Assembly (NCBI RefSeq): GCF_014898055.3
Contig: NW_023601322.1
Location: forward strand, 8,885,312-8,949,311
Direction of reading: 5' to 3'
Length of the DNA: 64,000 nt
DNA from: Talpa occidentalis
Taxonomy: Eukaryota > Chordata > Mammalia > Eulipotyphla > Talpidae
How positions within the stretch are numbered: position 1 is the first letter of the stretch; every line of letters starts with the position of its first letter. A program made the translations under genes and the position numbers. Below the pieces are notes generated by a model. That model had not been told where the DNA came from. It was given only the letters and a program-made list of their open reading frames with translations, and did no database searches. Below are positions 48,604 to 60,944 of this stretch, one piece after another.

Positions 48604-48780
48604 TCTCAAACTAGCATGCATTGTCTGAAATGCAGATTCACGGGCACTGTCTCCAGAGTTTCTGATTCAGCAGGCCTGGGATAAAGACCAGGCATCTCTG
48701 TTTCCAGTAAACACTCCAGGTGATTCTGATATAGTCGTTTCATGAATCCTATTTTTAGAAACACTGACTTGCAGGGCAAA
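48604..48780 (+). mobile_element. MER5A-like DNA-transposon fossil
   Basis: ctcaaactagcatgcattg, cagagtttctgattcagcag and aggtgattctgatatag occur in the MER5A (hAT-Charlie) order. Short ORFs crossing it are chance. Confidence 0.7.
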
Positions 48781-51700
48781 AACTGTGGGGTGCACTTGGG
48801 AAACAGTAAGCAAACTCTATTGTTAAGTTCCAGAAAGAACCTCTGTGGTTGTAGAGGATGCTTCAAGACTATTCAGAGTGCCTGGAATCCCAAAGGAAGA
48901 CACTGCTATTTACCTATGAAAAATCCTGAGTCAGCGAGTGAAATAATCTATTGTAGGATGCGTAGATTTAAGTATCACATAAATCAGATGACATTTCCTC
49001 TTCCTTTATTGTGCTTCCTCCTGCCCTGCCCACAGTCCCCCAAATACATGTCTCTTTGTGTGACAGAAATTTTGAAACTTGAGAAAAGAACAACTATTTG
49101 GAAAGTCAGACTTTCCCTAAGGTCCTCTTATTAATTATAAGTCCCACAGACATCACCGGGGAGGCAAGGGTGGGCCCTAATTTGAAAGGCCACTGACAAA
49201 TTTCCTGCCCGCGCATCCTCCTCCTCACACACCCATGGGACATTACAACAGCGTGTGACTCCTCCCACTCAAGGCTCCAGTACTATGGAGAGCAAGATCA
49301 AAATCACAGGCACTCTTAGGAAAAACAGAAACCTTTGCAGGTCCTTTAGTTTTCAAGTTATGTGTGTGTGTTTTAGGAGTTCCAGAGTCAGCCGTGTCTC
49401 TCTGACAGGAGGCAGGGAAGGGGGGGGGGCATGTGGGTCTCCATCGGCATCCTCACACGACACCAGAGTTACTTCACAAGTCCTTGGTACTCAAGTTTCC
49501 AAGTCTTAAGTTATGATGACACTTCACCCCCACCAACTACAAAGGAGGCATCTGTTGGCCCTCTCACGTCATGCTTACTTCGCCTGAGAGCTGCGGGGTT
49601 AAAAGTTAGTTCCCACTCAGAACCGCAAAAATCTATACATACTAGGTACAACATTAAACTTTCAGAGTTAAGTAAAACTTGAAAGACTACAGCAAAGAGC
49701 TCAACTAAAACAAACAGAAGAACGAGTTGGCCAGAGCACAACAGCCTCGCTGGAATCAAGCCCAGGCTTCTGAAGATTCTCCTCCCTTATTATTTAGGCG
49801 GGAAACCTTAGAGAACATCGTAAAGTGCCCCACAACTTCAACAGGGCAACTGCAATTTAATACAGCCTGGCTGGTACATAAATCTTTTGTTTCTTTCTCA
49901 GCTTCCACTTCCAAATGCGTTCTGTGAGGGGAGATGAAAATAAGCTGTTATTGCGAGGACCGAGGCTGGGAGCCGATGCCAAGAAGAAGACCAAGGGCCC
50001 CCCCAACGCCAGCGCCCCAACATGGGGTCAAGGCGTTCTCCTGTGAGCCAATGATCAGGGAAGGAAATGGGGGTCTAATGAAACAGAAAACTTCCCAGGA
50101 GGATCAAAATCCCATCTGAAAAGCAAAGCTGTATGAGACAGGCGCGCCCAAGGTTGGGAATAGTTAACTGTAAGAGGGGCATTTCGTACTGTCTATGAAA
50201 TTCCTTAGCCATTTGGCAAGCCTCAGCCCAAATCCCAGCAGTGGAAATTCCTTCCCAAGGTTAACTCGAGCCCTGAACAGCACTTGAGCTGATTAGAACA
50301 CATCAGCGATAGCTGTCCTCAGCCACTGGCAGCTCTTGTTTGCTTGTAATATTTTCTAATGTGGCAGAGATTTTTCAAAGAAGCTGAAATTTCTAAGTAC
50401 TGCAGTCTCAGACTGGCAAATGAGTCGCAAAAAATATTTTAGTAAGCTACTGCTGATTCCACTATGATAATGAATTGAAAGTGAGTTTCCAGGAACTATT
50501 AATCAAAAGAAAAATTTAAATCTCTCAACAAATACCTGGAGATCTGAACTTTTGGGAAGGGTAGGAATGAACATGAATAAGCTCTGGAATGCCAAGAATC
50601 CCAAAAGAACAGAGTGGAAAATAAGGTCATTTGTTTTCCACTCCATGGGGAGTAAAAATGTAGAAAATGCAGCTTTCTAAGAAGAAAGGTACTTGATAAG
50701 TGCCAGGCATAATTATGAGTCTCTCAATGCTTATTCCTCCGTAACTTTCATTCCAGCACACCCACATACTTGCACACCTAACTCAATCTCATTGCTTCGC
50801 TCCGGCTGCTTTTAAGTCCTCACCTCCCTCTTGTTCCTTTCAGTTAAAACAAATCTGACACCTAATCAGAGCTCAAATCATTTCTTTCCCAAGTATTTAA
50901 TTTACTTTTCCGTGACCCAAAGGTACTCTTTACCTTATTTTAGGTTACATTATACTCATTTTATATCACAGCCTTGAAGACTCAGGAGCACCCATTATCA
51001 CCTAAGTTCCCTGAAATTGATCTCTAGATAATATGCGATGCATGTGACTGGTCAACAACCACTATAAAGGAGTTCTGTGCCCTTGACATAGGCACCTTGA
51101 GCACAAATTATGCAAAAGGGTTCCACTGTTCAAACCATGTTTTGGATGCTGTCTGGGACTTTTACAGTCTTTTCACTTTTTACTTTTCATTATTCTTAAT
51201 GGTGGGAAGAACAATGCAACAAATATTTACTAAGGGAGCTGCTCAATATATACACACGTGTTATATGTTTACACTGAAGGGGGAGGGAGTACACAGATGA
51301 AGAAACGCCATCTGTACTCCCACGGACTTTGTATAGATGGTGATTTTAGACGTTTCAAATGTTGATTATAAAATGTATAATAAATAAGTCACAGAAAGCT
51401 AACAATTCAGGACAGTAAAAGGTCACATGAAATAACCAGCAGCTTCAAAAAAATCAAAAGTAATTACAAATATGCTGCAATGGGTGGGAAGGATTCACTG
51501 GGTCAGCCAGGAAGGGTGGGCAGCGAAAAGGAAGACAGGCCAGGCCACACATCCCGTGAGCGGCAAGACAACGCAAGGTGTGTTTGGAGAATGGTGAAAA
51601 GATTCCGATTTTATTTTGAAGAAAATCAAAAACTTAGCAACAAAGTCTCTCTTGGATAACAGGGGGTGGGACACAAATATCTCACAGTAGCAGGTGTTAA

Positions 51701-52143
51701 AAAAGAAATTGGTTTAGAGGCTTTTTTTTTTTTTTAACAAAGAGCAACACAACAGTATCTTAATCAGTTACTCCCACCCTATAACCCAAATTCCCTTGGC
51801 CTACCTCCTCCATGCTCAAAGCAACAGGTCAAAACCAGAAACCTTTTGTTGTAGTATAAAATTTCAACATCTGTCACTTTAAACAAATGGATGAACAAAC
51901 AAATAATAAATGTATGTATGTCCTCAGAAAGAGAAAATACCCATGGGGAAAAAATATCTTTTGATTAAAACACACACAAACTTTGAAACACATATCATAC
52001 ACAAGAAAGAGCTCTTGAAAAATAAAGACAGCAGACATTCGGAAAGGTAAAGTAGAAAAAACCCATCAAGAAGGAGGGCATTAAATAGAAAGAGGAAACT
52101 GGAGCACTAGAGAATAAACAATGAAGTCCTGACAAACTAATGC

Positions 52144-52315
52144 GGTGGGTGAGAGGACAGAGTGGGGAGCAGAACAGACCGACTAGTTGAAACACACTGC
52201 AGAGGGGCGCAGCGGGGAGACAGGAGAGGTCTGCTACGCCATGTGGGCTGCTCCCTGGCCAGGGATTGAACTCCTGATAACGCTGAGACTAACCCCTGCC
52301 CCGCCAGGGAGGCCC
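52144..52315 (-). mobile_element. tRNA-derived SINE, type 2 fragment without tail
   Basis: The reverse copy has its intact 5' end at 52307-52315 (GGGAGGCCC on plus). The body ends near GGTGGGTGAGAGGACAG without the T-rich tail, so the 3' end is lost. No TSD found. Confidence 0.8.
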
Positions 52316-53077
52316 TCTGGTGTTTTTTTAAAGCTCACCTTAAAAAGAAGTAGAATAGTATAGTACTTTTTAAATAGTAACCGCAGAAGCTAGAAAATAA
52401 TGGTGGACCAGCTTCAAAATTCTGAGGATTAGAAAACATTATTTTAGAAAAATTCCTTCCGATTCAGAAAAGCCAAAGTACCCATCATAAGAGAAAAAAC
52501 ATTTTCAGATATAGAAAGTACACAACAAATTTGTCTCCCACGTTCCCTGCCTAAGAAAGAATCTAGGAGACATTTATTTTAAAGTACTTAAGAGGGAGTA
52601 AACCAAGAAAGAAGAGATGAGGCAGGAAAAGCAGGGGTCCAACACAGGAGGGATCACGGCCAATTAGCAGGAAAATGATGACAGGGGATCCCGGGACAAC
52701 AGCTGTGTAGCAAGGACCCACTGCTTCCTGGAGGGCAGGAGAGTTCAAGAAAAAGGTGTGGCAAAGAGTCAGAATCTGTCAGAAAGCTGAGGCACACTGG
52801 AGGGAAAGAGAACCACCGTGTGAAAAGAGGCTGCTGATGTCCAGCTAGCGCCACACCTAAGAGCCTGAGCTGTGAACCTCAGCTTCATGCGCACAATAAC
52901 GTCAGCCCGCGACGCTGACTGAGCCGAAAATGGACGCCTGTACACTGAGAGGCTGGGGAGTCAGGGGCTGTGCCTGTGTTGTGGGGCAGAGGAGCGTGGC
53001 CAGTGCAAAAGAGCTAACTCGGCATCTTCCACAGAATCAGGACAACATACCGTATCAATTAATGAAAACATTTACAG

Positions 53078-53081
<4 letters not shown>

Positions 53082-53123
<42 letters not shown>
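53082..53123 (+). repeat. (TG)n microsatellite, about 21 units
   Basis: Uninterrupted TG/GT dinucleotides in the A-B intron. Confidence 0.97.
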
Positions 53124-53124
<1 letters not shown>

Positions 53125-53149
53125 GAAGGAAAGGGAAAAGCAGAGGGAG

Positions 53150-53290
53150 AGGAAAATACCATAAAGAGCCCAAAGACTCAAAAGTGGTTGCCTAGGGAAC
53201 AGGACTGGGTGTAGGGATGGGCTACAGTCCCAGGCCTCTATATCTTATTGGTCCTTCTGCTTATTAAAATTGAAAAAATTCAGTAAAGGA
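53150..53290 (+). mobile_element. Possible old L1 3' scrap next to a (TG)n
   Basis: aaaagtggttgcctagggaa and the following stretch resemble the L1M 3' region (gtggttacc...aggg). Short and weathered. Confidence 0.35.
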
Positions 53291-55248
53291 AAAAAGTTTT
53301 AATTTTTTTTTTAAATTACAAAGCAAAATAAAATCCAAGAAATATATCAGACCACAGCAAGAAAAACGTAGAAGGTGAATTGAGATGGGAAAGTGAGCAC
53401 AGCTCCTCAAAGCTCCCAGGAGTGCGCCCTGATTGGGGGGGGGAGGGGGGACACGACGGACGGGGACACGACTGAGGGGTGGTGTAGAGGGCTGGGGAGC
53501 AGAGACAAAGGAGGATGGGCTGAAAAGCCATTTACAGACATAGAATCAACAGATATGGGGTTGGAGGACGCTAATCAAGGGCCTCTGGAAAAACTACCGT
53601 ACTAGGCATCGCCCCAAATAGCCTTCCATCTGTGAAATTATTTACTTAGTCCACGAATGCTGGCTCTTTGGAAGCATCATATTTCCCTATAAAATTAGAA
53701 GCATTTTGACTTTCTTTTCATTTAGGTTTTAGTTTCTGATTATGAAATACTCAAGGAAAATGAAGAAGTAATAACCATCTAATAGCCACTATCTGGCTTT
53801 CTCAAATGTTAACATTTCTACCATACATACCTTTAATTTCTTTAAAAAGAAATTACAAATATAGTTGAAGCCATTTTCCCAATAGGAAAACCTAATCCCA
53901 TCCCTGGAAAACCCCCCAGGGAGTAACCATTGACCTGAATTTGACATTTAACATCTTTATCTACTTCATCTCTAAGATGAGAGCACTGGTTGGCATGGAT
54001 TCCAATTCCCCTTTCTGTTCTAAAACACTAGGGTTAGAGTAGGGGAAAGTTCTTGATGTTCTGTAATAAAAGTACAGAAGTCTACATTTCCATGAAATAT
54101 GCAAAAATACTTCAAAATCATCTCAAACCTTAAAAACTGATGCAATCTTTCAGCATAAAATCATAGTAACTATTACAGCAGTGTCAGTCCAAATATTAAT
54201 GTCAATACATAGGTCACAGAAAGGCCTACATTTGAGAGTCTCCTGAGGCTTCCAGTCACAGCACCAAGAGCTCCAAGAAACACGATTCTCGCTGCCTGTG
54301 TAACTAACTCAACGCAGCGCCAAACTGTCCGGCTTTTCTTTTTTGTTATTCTCTGCCAGGGAATCACAGCAAACATTCTTTTAAAGCAATGTACAATACC
54401 AGTTTTGTCTTTAAAATGGCCTTGATTATGCAGGGAAGTGATTTTTATTGCTGCTCAACCCTTGAGTACGTATCTTTTTTACCTTCTGAGAGATGACGTG
54501 GGAAGAAGTATACCTAAATACAGCAGCAATATTAAGGTATACTTGGGTATATCTGAAGAAAATAGAATTAATTTGAGTTGTGAGCAAACTACTATTTGCA
54601 TGGAGTACCATTTTTACTTGAAAGGATAACAGAAACTTTTCAGACTTAGATATTTGGCACCCATTCAGGGAAAACAACTGACAGTGTGTTACCAACAAGG
54701 ATTTTGAACTTTCAATTGAATATTAAAATTTTGGAAAACTTGCATCCATAATGAGTCTGACAAATTCCCAATATTTAAAAGATTTTTCTGATGAAACCAG
54801 TGGTGATAGTAACAATTGTGATTTCTTGAAATTGCATAATGAAGAGCATTAAACATTAGGGATTTCTAAATTACACAGTAAACTAGAATTTTCAAAATGA
54901 CCAATATTTCATGCAGTAAAGTAACACATGAGCAAAGATCCATTCAAAGTGCAAAACAGACCTAACATAAAATAATTGAAAAGTTCAGATAGGGCTTTAG
55001 ATTCCACATTGGAACCAATATTCAAAAAATGGCTACTTGTCAAGTTTTTGTAAAATAGCAAAGAAGAATATCCACAATTATCTGAAAATGCAATTAAAAT
55101 ACTCTTTTCTAATCACATATCTGCACAAATTTCATAATAAACACTTATTGGATTATACTTTCTGGATGTTAAAAAGTATGAATACATAATTACTACAGTT
55201 AATTATAAAAATTTAATCCCTGATCATCATTTAAAAACAAATGAACAA

Positions 55249-55566
55249 GGGCCTCCCCGGTGGCGCAGCGGTTGAGCACTGGGTTGCGAAGCTGCCCGCA
55301 GCCTCTGTGGCGCCGGTTCGATCCCCGGCTGCTCCCCGGCCACTGGAGGAGGGTCCCACATGGCGCGCAGACCTCTCCTGCCGCCCGCTGCTCCCCTCAG
55401 CAGTGTACTTCAGTCCTTCTGCCTGCTCTGCTCCCCGCTCTGGCTCTGGTGAATTCTCTCACCCTCCCGCGCTTCTGACTGTACCCAGTGCATGTATAAA
55501 CAAAACAAACAAACAAATAAATAAATAAATAAAGCATGCCTCTATTAAAAAAAAAAAAAAAAAAAA
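55249..55566 (+). mobile_element. tRNA-derived SINE, young (type 1), full length with long tail
   Basis: Best full-length copy here. The head has an A-box-like GGTGGCGCAGCGGTTGAG and a B-box-like GGTTCGATCCCC. The tail has AAAC/AAAT repeats, a short GCATGCCTCT interruption and then about 25 A. Perfect 16-bp TSD AAAAACAAATGAACAA at 55233-55248 and 55567-55582. Confidence 0.93.
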
Positions 55567-55614
55567 AAAAACAAATGAACAATTCATTATTTAATTAAAA
55601 GTTATAGTCTTCTG

Positions 55615-55919
55615 GGCCTCCCAGGTGGCGCAGCAGTTGAGCGCTGGGTTGCGAAGCTGCCCACAGCTTCTGCAGCGCCGGTTCAATCCCCGGCTGCTCC
55701 CCGGCTGCTCCCCGGCTGCTCCCCGGCCACCGGAGGAGGGTCCCACAGGTCCCACATGGCGCACAGACCTCTCCTGCCACCCGCTGCTCCCCTCAGCAGT
55801 GTACTTCCATCCTTCTGCCTGTTCTACCCTCCACTCTAGCTCTGGTGAATTCTCTCACCCTCCCGCGCTTCTGACTGTACCCAGTGCTTGCATAAATAAA
55901 TAAATTAATTAAAAAAAAA
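55615..55919 (+). mobile_element. tRNA-derived SINE, young (type 1), with expanded internal repeats
   Basis: Full-length copy 48 bp after the previous one, in the same orientation. Internal GGCTGCTCCCC is present three times in tandem just after the B-box (once in sister copies), and GTCCCACA is doubled. Perfect 19-bp TSD TAAAAGTTATAGTCTTCTG at 55596-55614 and 55920-55938. Confidence 0.93.
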
Positions 55920-56218
55920 TAAAAGTTATAGTCTTCTGAAGTTAGCATCTCATGTTTGTAAAAACTGTACAAATATCAGAGGTTTAATTCACAGAATCAA
56001 GGTTGATCACTGCTCCCCCAAAAAGGTAAAGAACATGAAGATGGTAAATTCTTGAAGGAGCAGCTCCTTTTCATTTAGCATGTGACTCCTGAAACCCTGT
56101 GCAGCCATCACCCAGATGGCATGATGTCGGTAAATTTAAACGTAAGTCCTTAAATTTATGAGGGAATGTTTTTTCATGGAATAAACTGAGCTTTTATAAA
56201 TTTCAAAGGAAATAATTT

Positions 56219-58591
56219 TTTTTCATCCTTTTATTTTTTACATTATTGTTCATTTTTAAACAATTTTTGCTCAATCCCCCCACCTCAGGTGGAGTCCTTA
56301 TAAAATTTCCTTCACCAATTCACCCCTGCACCATCACCTCAGTCCCCTGTGCTCCTCCCTCCCTCCCTCTGATCCCTCTCCCTCCTCCTCCCCTGCAGGA
56401 TGGCTCTGATTTATAATTGTTTGTTTTTGCTTTGTTGTGTTTTGTACTGTTATTATTTTTTTACACTGATGTCTTATTGGGTTCCCCTATATTCCTGCTA
56501 TAAGTGAAACCATCCGATATTTTTCTTTTTCCTTCTGGCTTATTTCACTGAGCATCATTCCTTCTAGCTCCATCCACGTTGCTGTGAATGGCATGAGTTT
56601 ATCTTTTTGATTGCTGAATAATATTCCATTGTGTATATATGCCACATCTTCTTGATCCAGTCATCTATTTTTGGGCATTTGGGTTGTTTCCAGGTTTTAC
56701 CTATTGTGCTGCGATAAGCATAGGGGTACCGGTGGTCTTCTGAATCAATGTTTTTGTGTCCTTTGGGTAGATCCCTCGGAGTGGAATTGCCAGGTCATAT
56801 GGTAGCTCCATTTTTAGTAGACTGAGGAACCTCCAGAGAGCTTTCCATAGTGGTTGGACCAGTTTGCACTCCCACCAGCAATGTAGGAGAGTTCCTTCTT
56901 TACAACATCCTCGCCAACATTTTGTTGCTTGTTTTTTTTGATATGTGCTATTCCTACTGGTGTAAGAATGTGGTTTTGATTTGCATTTCCCTGATTATAA
57001 GGGATGCTGAACATTCTTTCCATATGCCTGTTGCCATTTGCATTTCCTCTTTGGAGAAATGTCTTTTAAGTTCTTATCCCATTTCTTGACTGGATTGTTT
57101 ATTTTATTTTTGTTGAGTTGTGTGAGTTCTTTGTATATCTTTGTGATCAGTCCCTTATCCACTGAATGGAGTGCAAAGATTTTTTCCCAATCAGTGGGGT
57201 GTCTCTGTTTTGGTTACTGTCTCTTTTGCTGTGTAGCACCTTTTCAGTTTGATGTAATCTCAGGTGTTTATCTTTTCCTTGACTATCTTTGCTTTGGGTG
57301 ATGAGTCTTTAAAGATGTTATTGTGATGTATGTCTTGTAGTGTTTTATCTATATTTTCTTCTATATATTTTATGGCTTCAGTTGATTTTTGTGCATGGTG
57401 AGAGGTAGTAGTCTAGTTTCATTTTTTTGCATGTCATGGTCGTTTTCCCAGTACCATTTATTGAATAAACTGCCTGTGTTCCATTGCATGTTCTTTGCTC
57501 CTTTGTCAAAGATTAGTTTTCCATATAAGTGTGGTTTTATTTCTGGGCTCTCTATTCGGTTCCATTGGTCTGTTTGTCTGTTTTTGTTCCAATACCAAAC
57601 TGTTTTAATTATTATGGCTTTGCAGTATAGCTTGAAGTTTGGAAATGTGATACCTCCTTTCTCCTTTGTTTTCATCAGTAGGACTTTGGCTATTCGTGGT
57701 TTTTTTGTGGTTCCATATGAATTTCATCAGTGTTTGTTCTATTTCTTTGACGAATGTCATTGAGATTTTTATTGGAATAGCGTGGAATCTGTATGTAGCT
57801 TTTGGTAGGATGGACATTTTAATAATGTTAATTCTTCCAATCCATGAGCAGGGGATGTCTTTCCATTTCTTTGTGTCTTCTTCTGTTTCTTTTAACAGTG
57901 TTTTATAATTTTCTTTGTATAGGTCTTTCACCTCTTTTGTTAGGTTTTTTCCCAAGTATATGATTTTTTTGTTTCAGTTATAAAAGGGATGGTTTTCTTG
58001 ATTTCGTCTTTTTCAGATTGATTGTGTATAGGAAGGCTACTGATTTTTGTGTGTTGATTTTGTATCCTTCTACTTTACTGAACTGGTTCATTATTTCAAG
58101 TAGTTTTTCTGTGGAGTTTTGAGGGTTCTCTATGTATATTATATTGTCTGCAAATACTGATAGTTTTACATCTTCTTTCCCTATTTGGATTCCTTGTGTG
58201 TCTTTCTCTTGTCTTATTGCCCTGGCTAGGACCTCCAGTATTATATTGAAGAGCAGTGGTGAGAGAGGACATCCTTGTCTTGTTCCTGATCTTAAAGGAA
58301 AGGCCTTCAGCTTTTTGCCATTGAAAATAATATTGGCAGTGGGTTTGTCGTATATGGCTTTTATCATGTTAAGGTATGTTCCTTCTATCCTGAGAATTTC
58401 AAGGGCCTTCATCATAAATGGATGTTGGACTTTGTCTAATACTTTCTCAGCATCTATTGATATGATCATATGGTTTTTATTTTTCTTTTTGTTGATGTGT
58501 TGGATTACACTGATCGATTTTTATATGTTGAACCACCCTTGTGCCCCTGGGATGAATCCCACTTGATTGTGGTGTGTTATCCCTCATAGTA
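56219..58591 (-). mobile_element. 5'-truncated L1 with broken ORF2
   Basis: About 2.4 kb of L1 in the same orientation as PHLPP1. The 3' end with a short T-run (A on minus) lies at about 56219. The 3' UTR with its CT/GA-rich tract is at 56270-56400, and the C-terminal part of ORF2 follows to 58591. Reverse-transcriptase peptides are plain ([38 protein letters not shown]), then the frame is broken several times between 57370 and 57980. The catalytic F/YADD is FADN here (near 58150), so this copy is dead. The 5' truncation falls within the RT region. A short AAATAATTT match at 56210-56218 and 58592-58600 may be its TSD. Confidence 0.88.
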
Positions 58592-58904
58592 AAATAATTT
58601 AATCTAATCAAACCCCTCTACTTTAGAAGTAACACCAAAATAACTACTTTTTCACAGATGCAAGTGTAAAAAATAGGTTAAGAGAAGTGATTTAAAAAGA
58701 AATGTTCTTACACAAATATATCCAGTTAATGACTAATCACTAATGACATAAATCATTCACTTATGAGATCTTAAAAAACTTCCAGAGGGAGAGCTGATAA
58801 TGTCCTCACTAATAATACCCTGAAAGTCACTTTATATACTACAGCTTTTTAACTCAGAACATTCAAATAACATTCTGAAGAGGCACCCAATTCTGCATGC
58901 TCAC

Positions 58905-59071
58905 CTTTGCAGTTCACTGAGTCCCCTGGCAGTTGGTAGGCTGGGGTTTTGCCTTAGGAAGTTTTGTTTTAAATTAAGATGAGTGAGGTCTTGGCTGTAG
59001 AAGAGGTTGGCAGGCAGATGCTCCAGGCTACAACACGAGAGGTCCACTGAGCTAATACGCTGTGATGCAAC
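58905..59071 (-). CDS. PHLPP1: PHLPP1 exon A: leucine-rich repeats ([20 protein letters not shown]...)
   Basis: This 167-nt internal exon is the first (most 5') PHLPP1 exon in the window. The acceptor reads ccctccag/GTTGCATC and the donor CTGCAAAG/gtgagc. It enters in phase 0 and leaves two bases (AG) of an arginine codon completed by exon B. It encodes about 55 residues. The LRR pattern LxxLxLxxN is seen in [20 protein letters not shown] and [16 protein letters not shown] arcs of this kind form the curved scaffold between the PH and phosphatase domains. A sense-oriented L1 fragment begins about 310 nt downstream in the intron. Methionine codons in the upstream intron sequence that are in frame with it are not starts, because the acceptor consensus is good and the family peptide begins exactly at the splice site. 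Confidence 0.95.
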
Positions 59072-60547
59072 CTGGAGGGGGATAAACACACACTTCAATT
59101 TCAATGCCATCCATTTACCCTATAACTATTTTCTATGGATAGAAATAAGGTAACCCCATTTGGGAACACAGATGCACTATTCAAGTAGCAGGGCTAGTCA
59201 AAATATAAACCAGTAGATTATTTACTTAGTACTGCAATGAGTCAAGATTATAAAAGCAGAAAACAGTATCCTTGCCTGTAAGTTACTTACAGTAACCTAG
59301 TGGAGGAAATGGATCACAAAGAGCACAGATTATCCTATCAAATTCAGTGATAGAGAAATCTCCAACAGTAGGGGTTATGTTCCTAAAAACATCCATAGCG
59401 AGGGAATGTAGAGCTACATGATACAAGACTATCGAATAAGTTCAGTGTCGGGAAGCAGACTGATCTAGATTGAACCTATATGAAAGCTCTGTACAGACTG
59501 ATTTAAAGCAGCAAAAATAAAATCAATAAATCAAATAAAATCAATCACCTTGACACATCTTTAGAAATCATGGTAGCATCGAATAAGATTCCACTGCCCA
59601 CCAGTTGCAAATTTTTGGCACTTCTCGCCCATAAAATTTCAGTGAGCTGTTAATATAGTCATTATGCTTTGCTTCATGAGGTTTTCTTTGTAAAACTGAT
59701 TTTAAGCCTAAATGTTTATCCACATACTCAAGGCCTTTCAGGTTAGGTGACTCCTACCACGCATGACCTGAGTTCAGGGTTCTGACCTCAGTGCATTCGG
59801 GAGACAGAAAGAGCACTGGGAAACCTGTATTTCCCAATGGTTCTCTCCAGTCTTCTGGGTCACGTGGTGCCAGTTTAATCTACAGTGCGCAGCTTCAGCC
59901 CCACTCACACACGGTGTCCCCACCTCCTCCTGGGGCCATGGAGCGCTGTGCTAAGATCTGTGCAGATTCTGCCTTATGCTCCTCTATCTTCTCAAAAGCT
60001 AAAGCAGAAACACCACTTCTTATCTGTAATCAACTTGATGTCCTTTTCTATTATTAAACCCCAGTTGTCCCTCTCCTAATTACAGAAGGCAAAAGAACAC
60101 GGCCGCCATGGAGTGTGGCTCTGCAGTAGCTGCAGACTCACAGTCGCTGGTTGACAGAACTGGAGTGGACCAGTGAGCTCACCACACTGCAGGGAGAGAA
60201 TGCCTACTTCTGCATGCCTGGCACAGGAAAGAAACCCTCCATAAGTGGTGACTGCTATTACCATTATTACTATTTCAGATTTTATGTCCAATGAAATCCA
60301 AATCCTCCTGATGTTAAAAAGTATTCAGAAGTAAGTTTGCATGAAATATTCTGCTGGTGGTATTACAAGGTCAGAAACTGCATACGTGATAGCTAAGAGG
60401 GTAGTGGAGTGGGAACAGCCTGGCAGGGCTCAACTCAAAAGCATTTAGAGCAGAAATCTGATTTTCCATTGTAGCAATTTCATCTTTCCTTGAATTTTCA
60501 CTATTAAATAAAAGAAAATCCCAAGGAGTCAAATCATGCATATTAAC

Positions 60548-60580
60548 CAAAAAAAGAAGGTATAAACCAAAAAAGAAGGA
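60548..60580 (+). repeat. Short imperfect tandem duplication
   Basis: aaccaaaaaaagaaggtat is followed by aaaccaaaaaagaagg, a duplicated A-rich unit of about 17 bp. Confidence 0.75.
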
Positions 60581-60714
60581 AAAAGCCAGAGGTTAATGGG
60601 CTTGAAAGGCAGGTGCAAGCATGCCACAGCCACGGGATTCCCTAGCAGGGGCCTGTTCACAGGAAGTGAGGTTCAAAGTTGTACTAGGTGCTGTACATTT
60701 GCTCATTCATATAT

Positions 60715-60930
60715 ATGTGTTGAGCATGTAATAGGCTGCCAGACCTTAAATTTCCTGAAGTGCAACAGTCAAACAAAAGACACAGCTCTGCCCTGAATGA
60801 GTACACCTCAAGAAAAGGACAGGGCAATTAAGACACGACCATGGTGACAGTAAGTGCGAGGGCACAGAGCAGGAAGTAGAGTCAGGAAAGGCTTCCCAGA
60901 GGTCCTCATGTCTAAACTCAAGGATGAAAC
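60715..60930 (+). mobile_element. L2-like fragment
   Basis: gacacagctctgccctgaat and ggaaaggcttcccagaggtc resemble the same old repeat as at 61290. Confidence 0.45.
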
Positions 60931-60944
60931 TCAGAAGTAGAAAT

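Larger units (their letters stand above)
38229..58904 (-). other. PHLPP1: Intron A-B (20.7 kb), repeat-rich
   Basis: This is the largest intron in the window. It opens with gtgagc after exon A and closes with a T-rich tract and TAATAG before exon B. From the exon A side it holds an L1 ORF2 fragment (about 56219-58591), two tandemly placed SINEs (55249-55919), a (TG)n (53082-53123), L1-like 3' sequence near 53150-53290, a SINE fragment (52144-52315), a MER5A-like fossil (48604-48780), an old L1-like stretch (44880-46260), a SINE (43376-43655), a (CA)n (40713-40750) and L2-like sequence (38740-39120). The unique stretches 46300-48300, 49000-51700 and 39200-43300 contain no ORF with any family resemblance that I can see. 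Confidence 0.8.

Noticed and set aside
48742..49134. 130-codon plus-strand ORF
   Set aside because: It starts inside a MER5A-like fossil, has no family resemblance, and no splice or promoter context supports it.
51720..52140. Possible further minus-strand retroinsertion starting at a T-run
   Set aside because: No matching target duplication and no recognisable element body apart from the separate SINE fragment beginning at 52144.
57389..57763. Plus-strand ORF of 124 codons and neighbouring ones at 57038-58566
   Set aside because: They are the antisense of the L1 ORF2 fragment.
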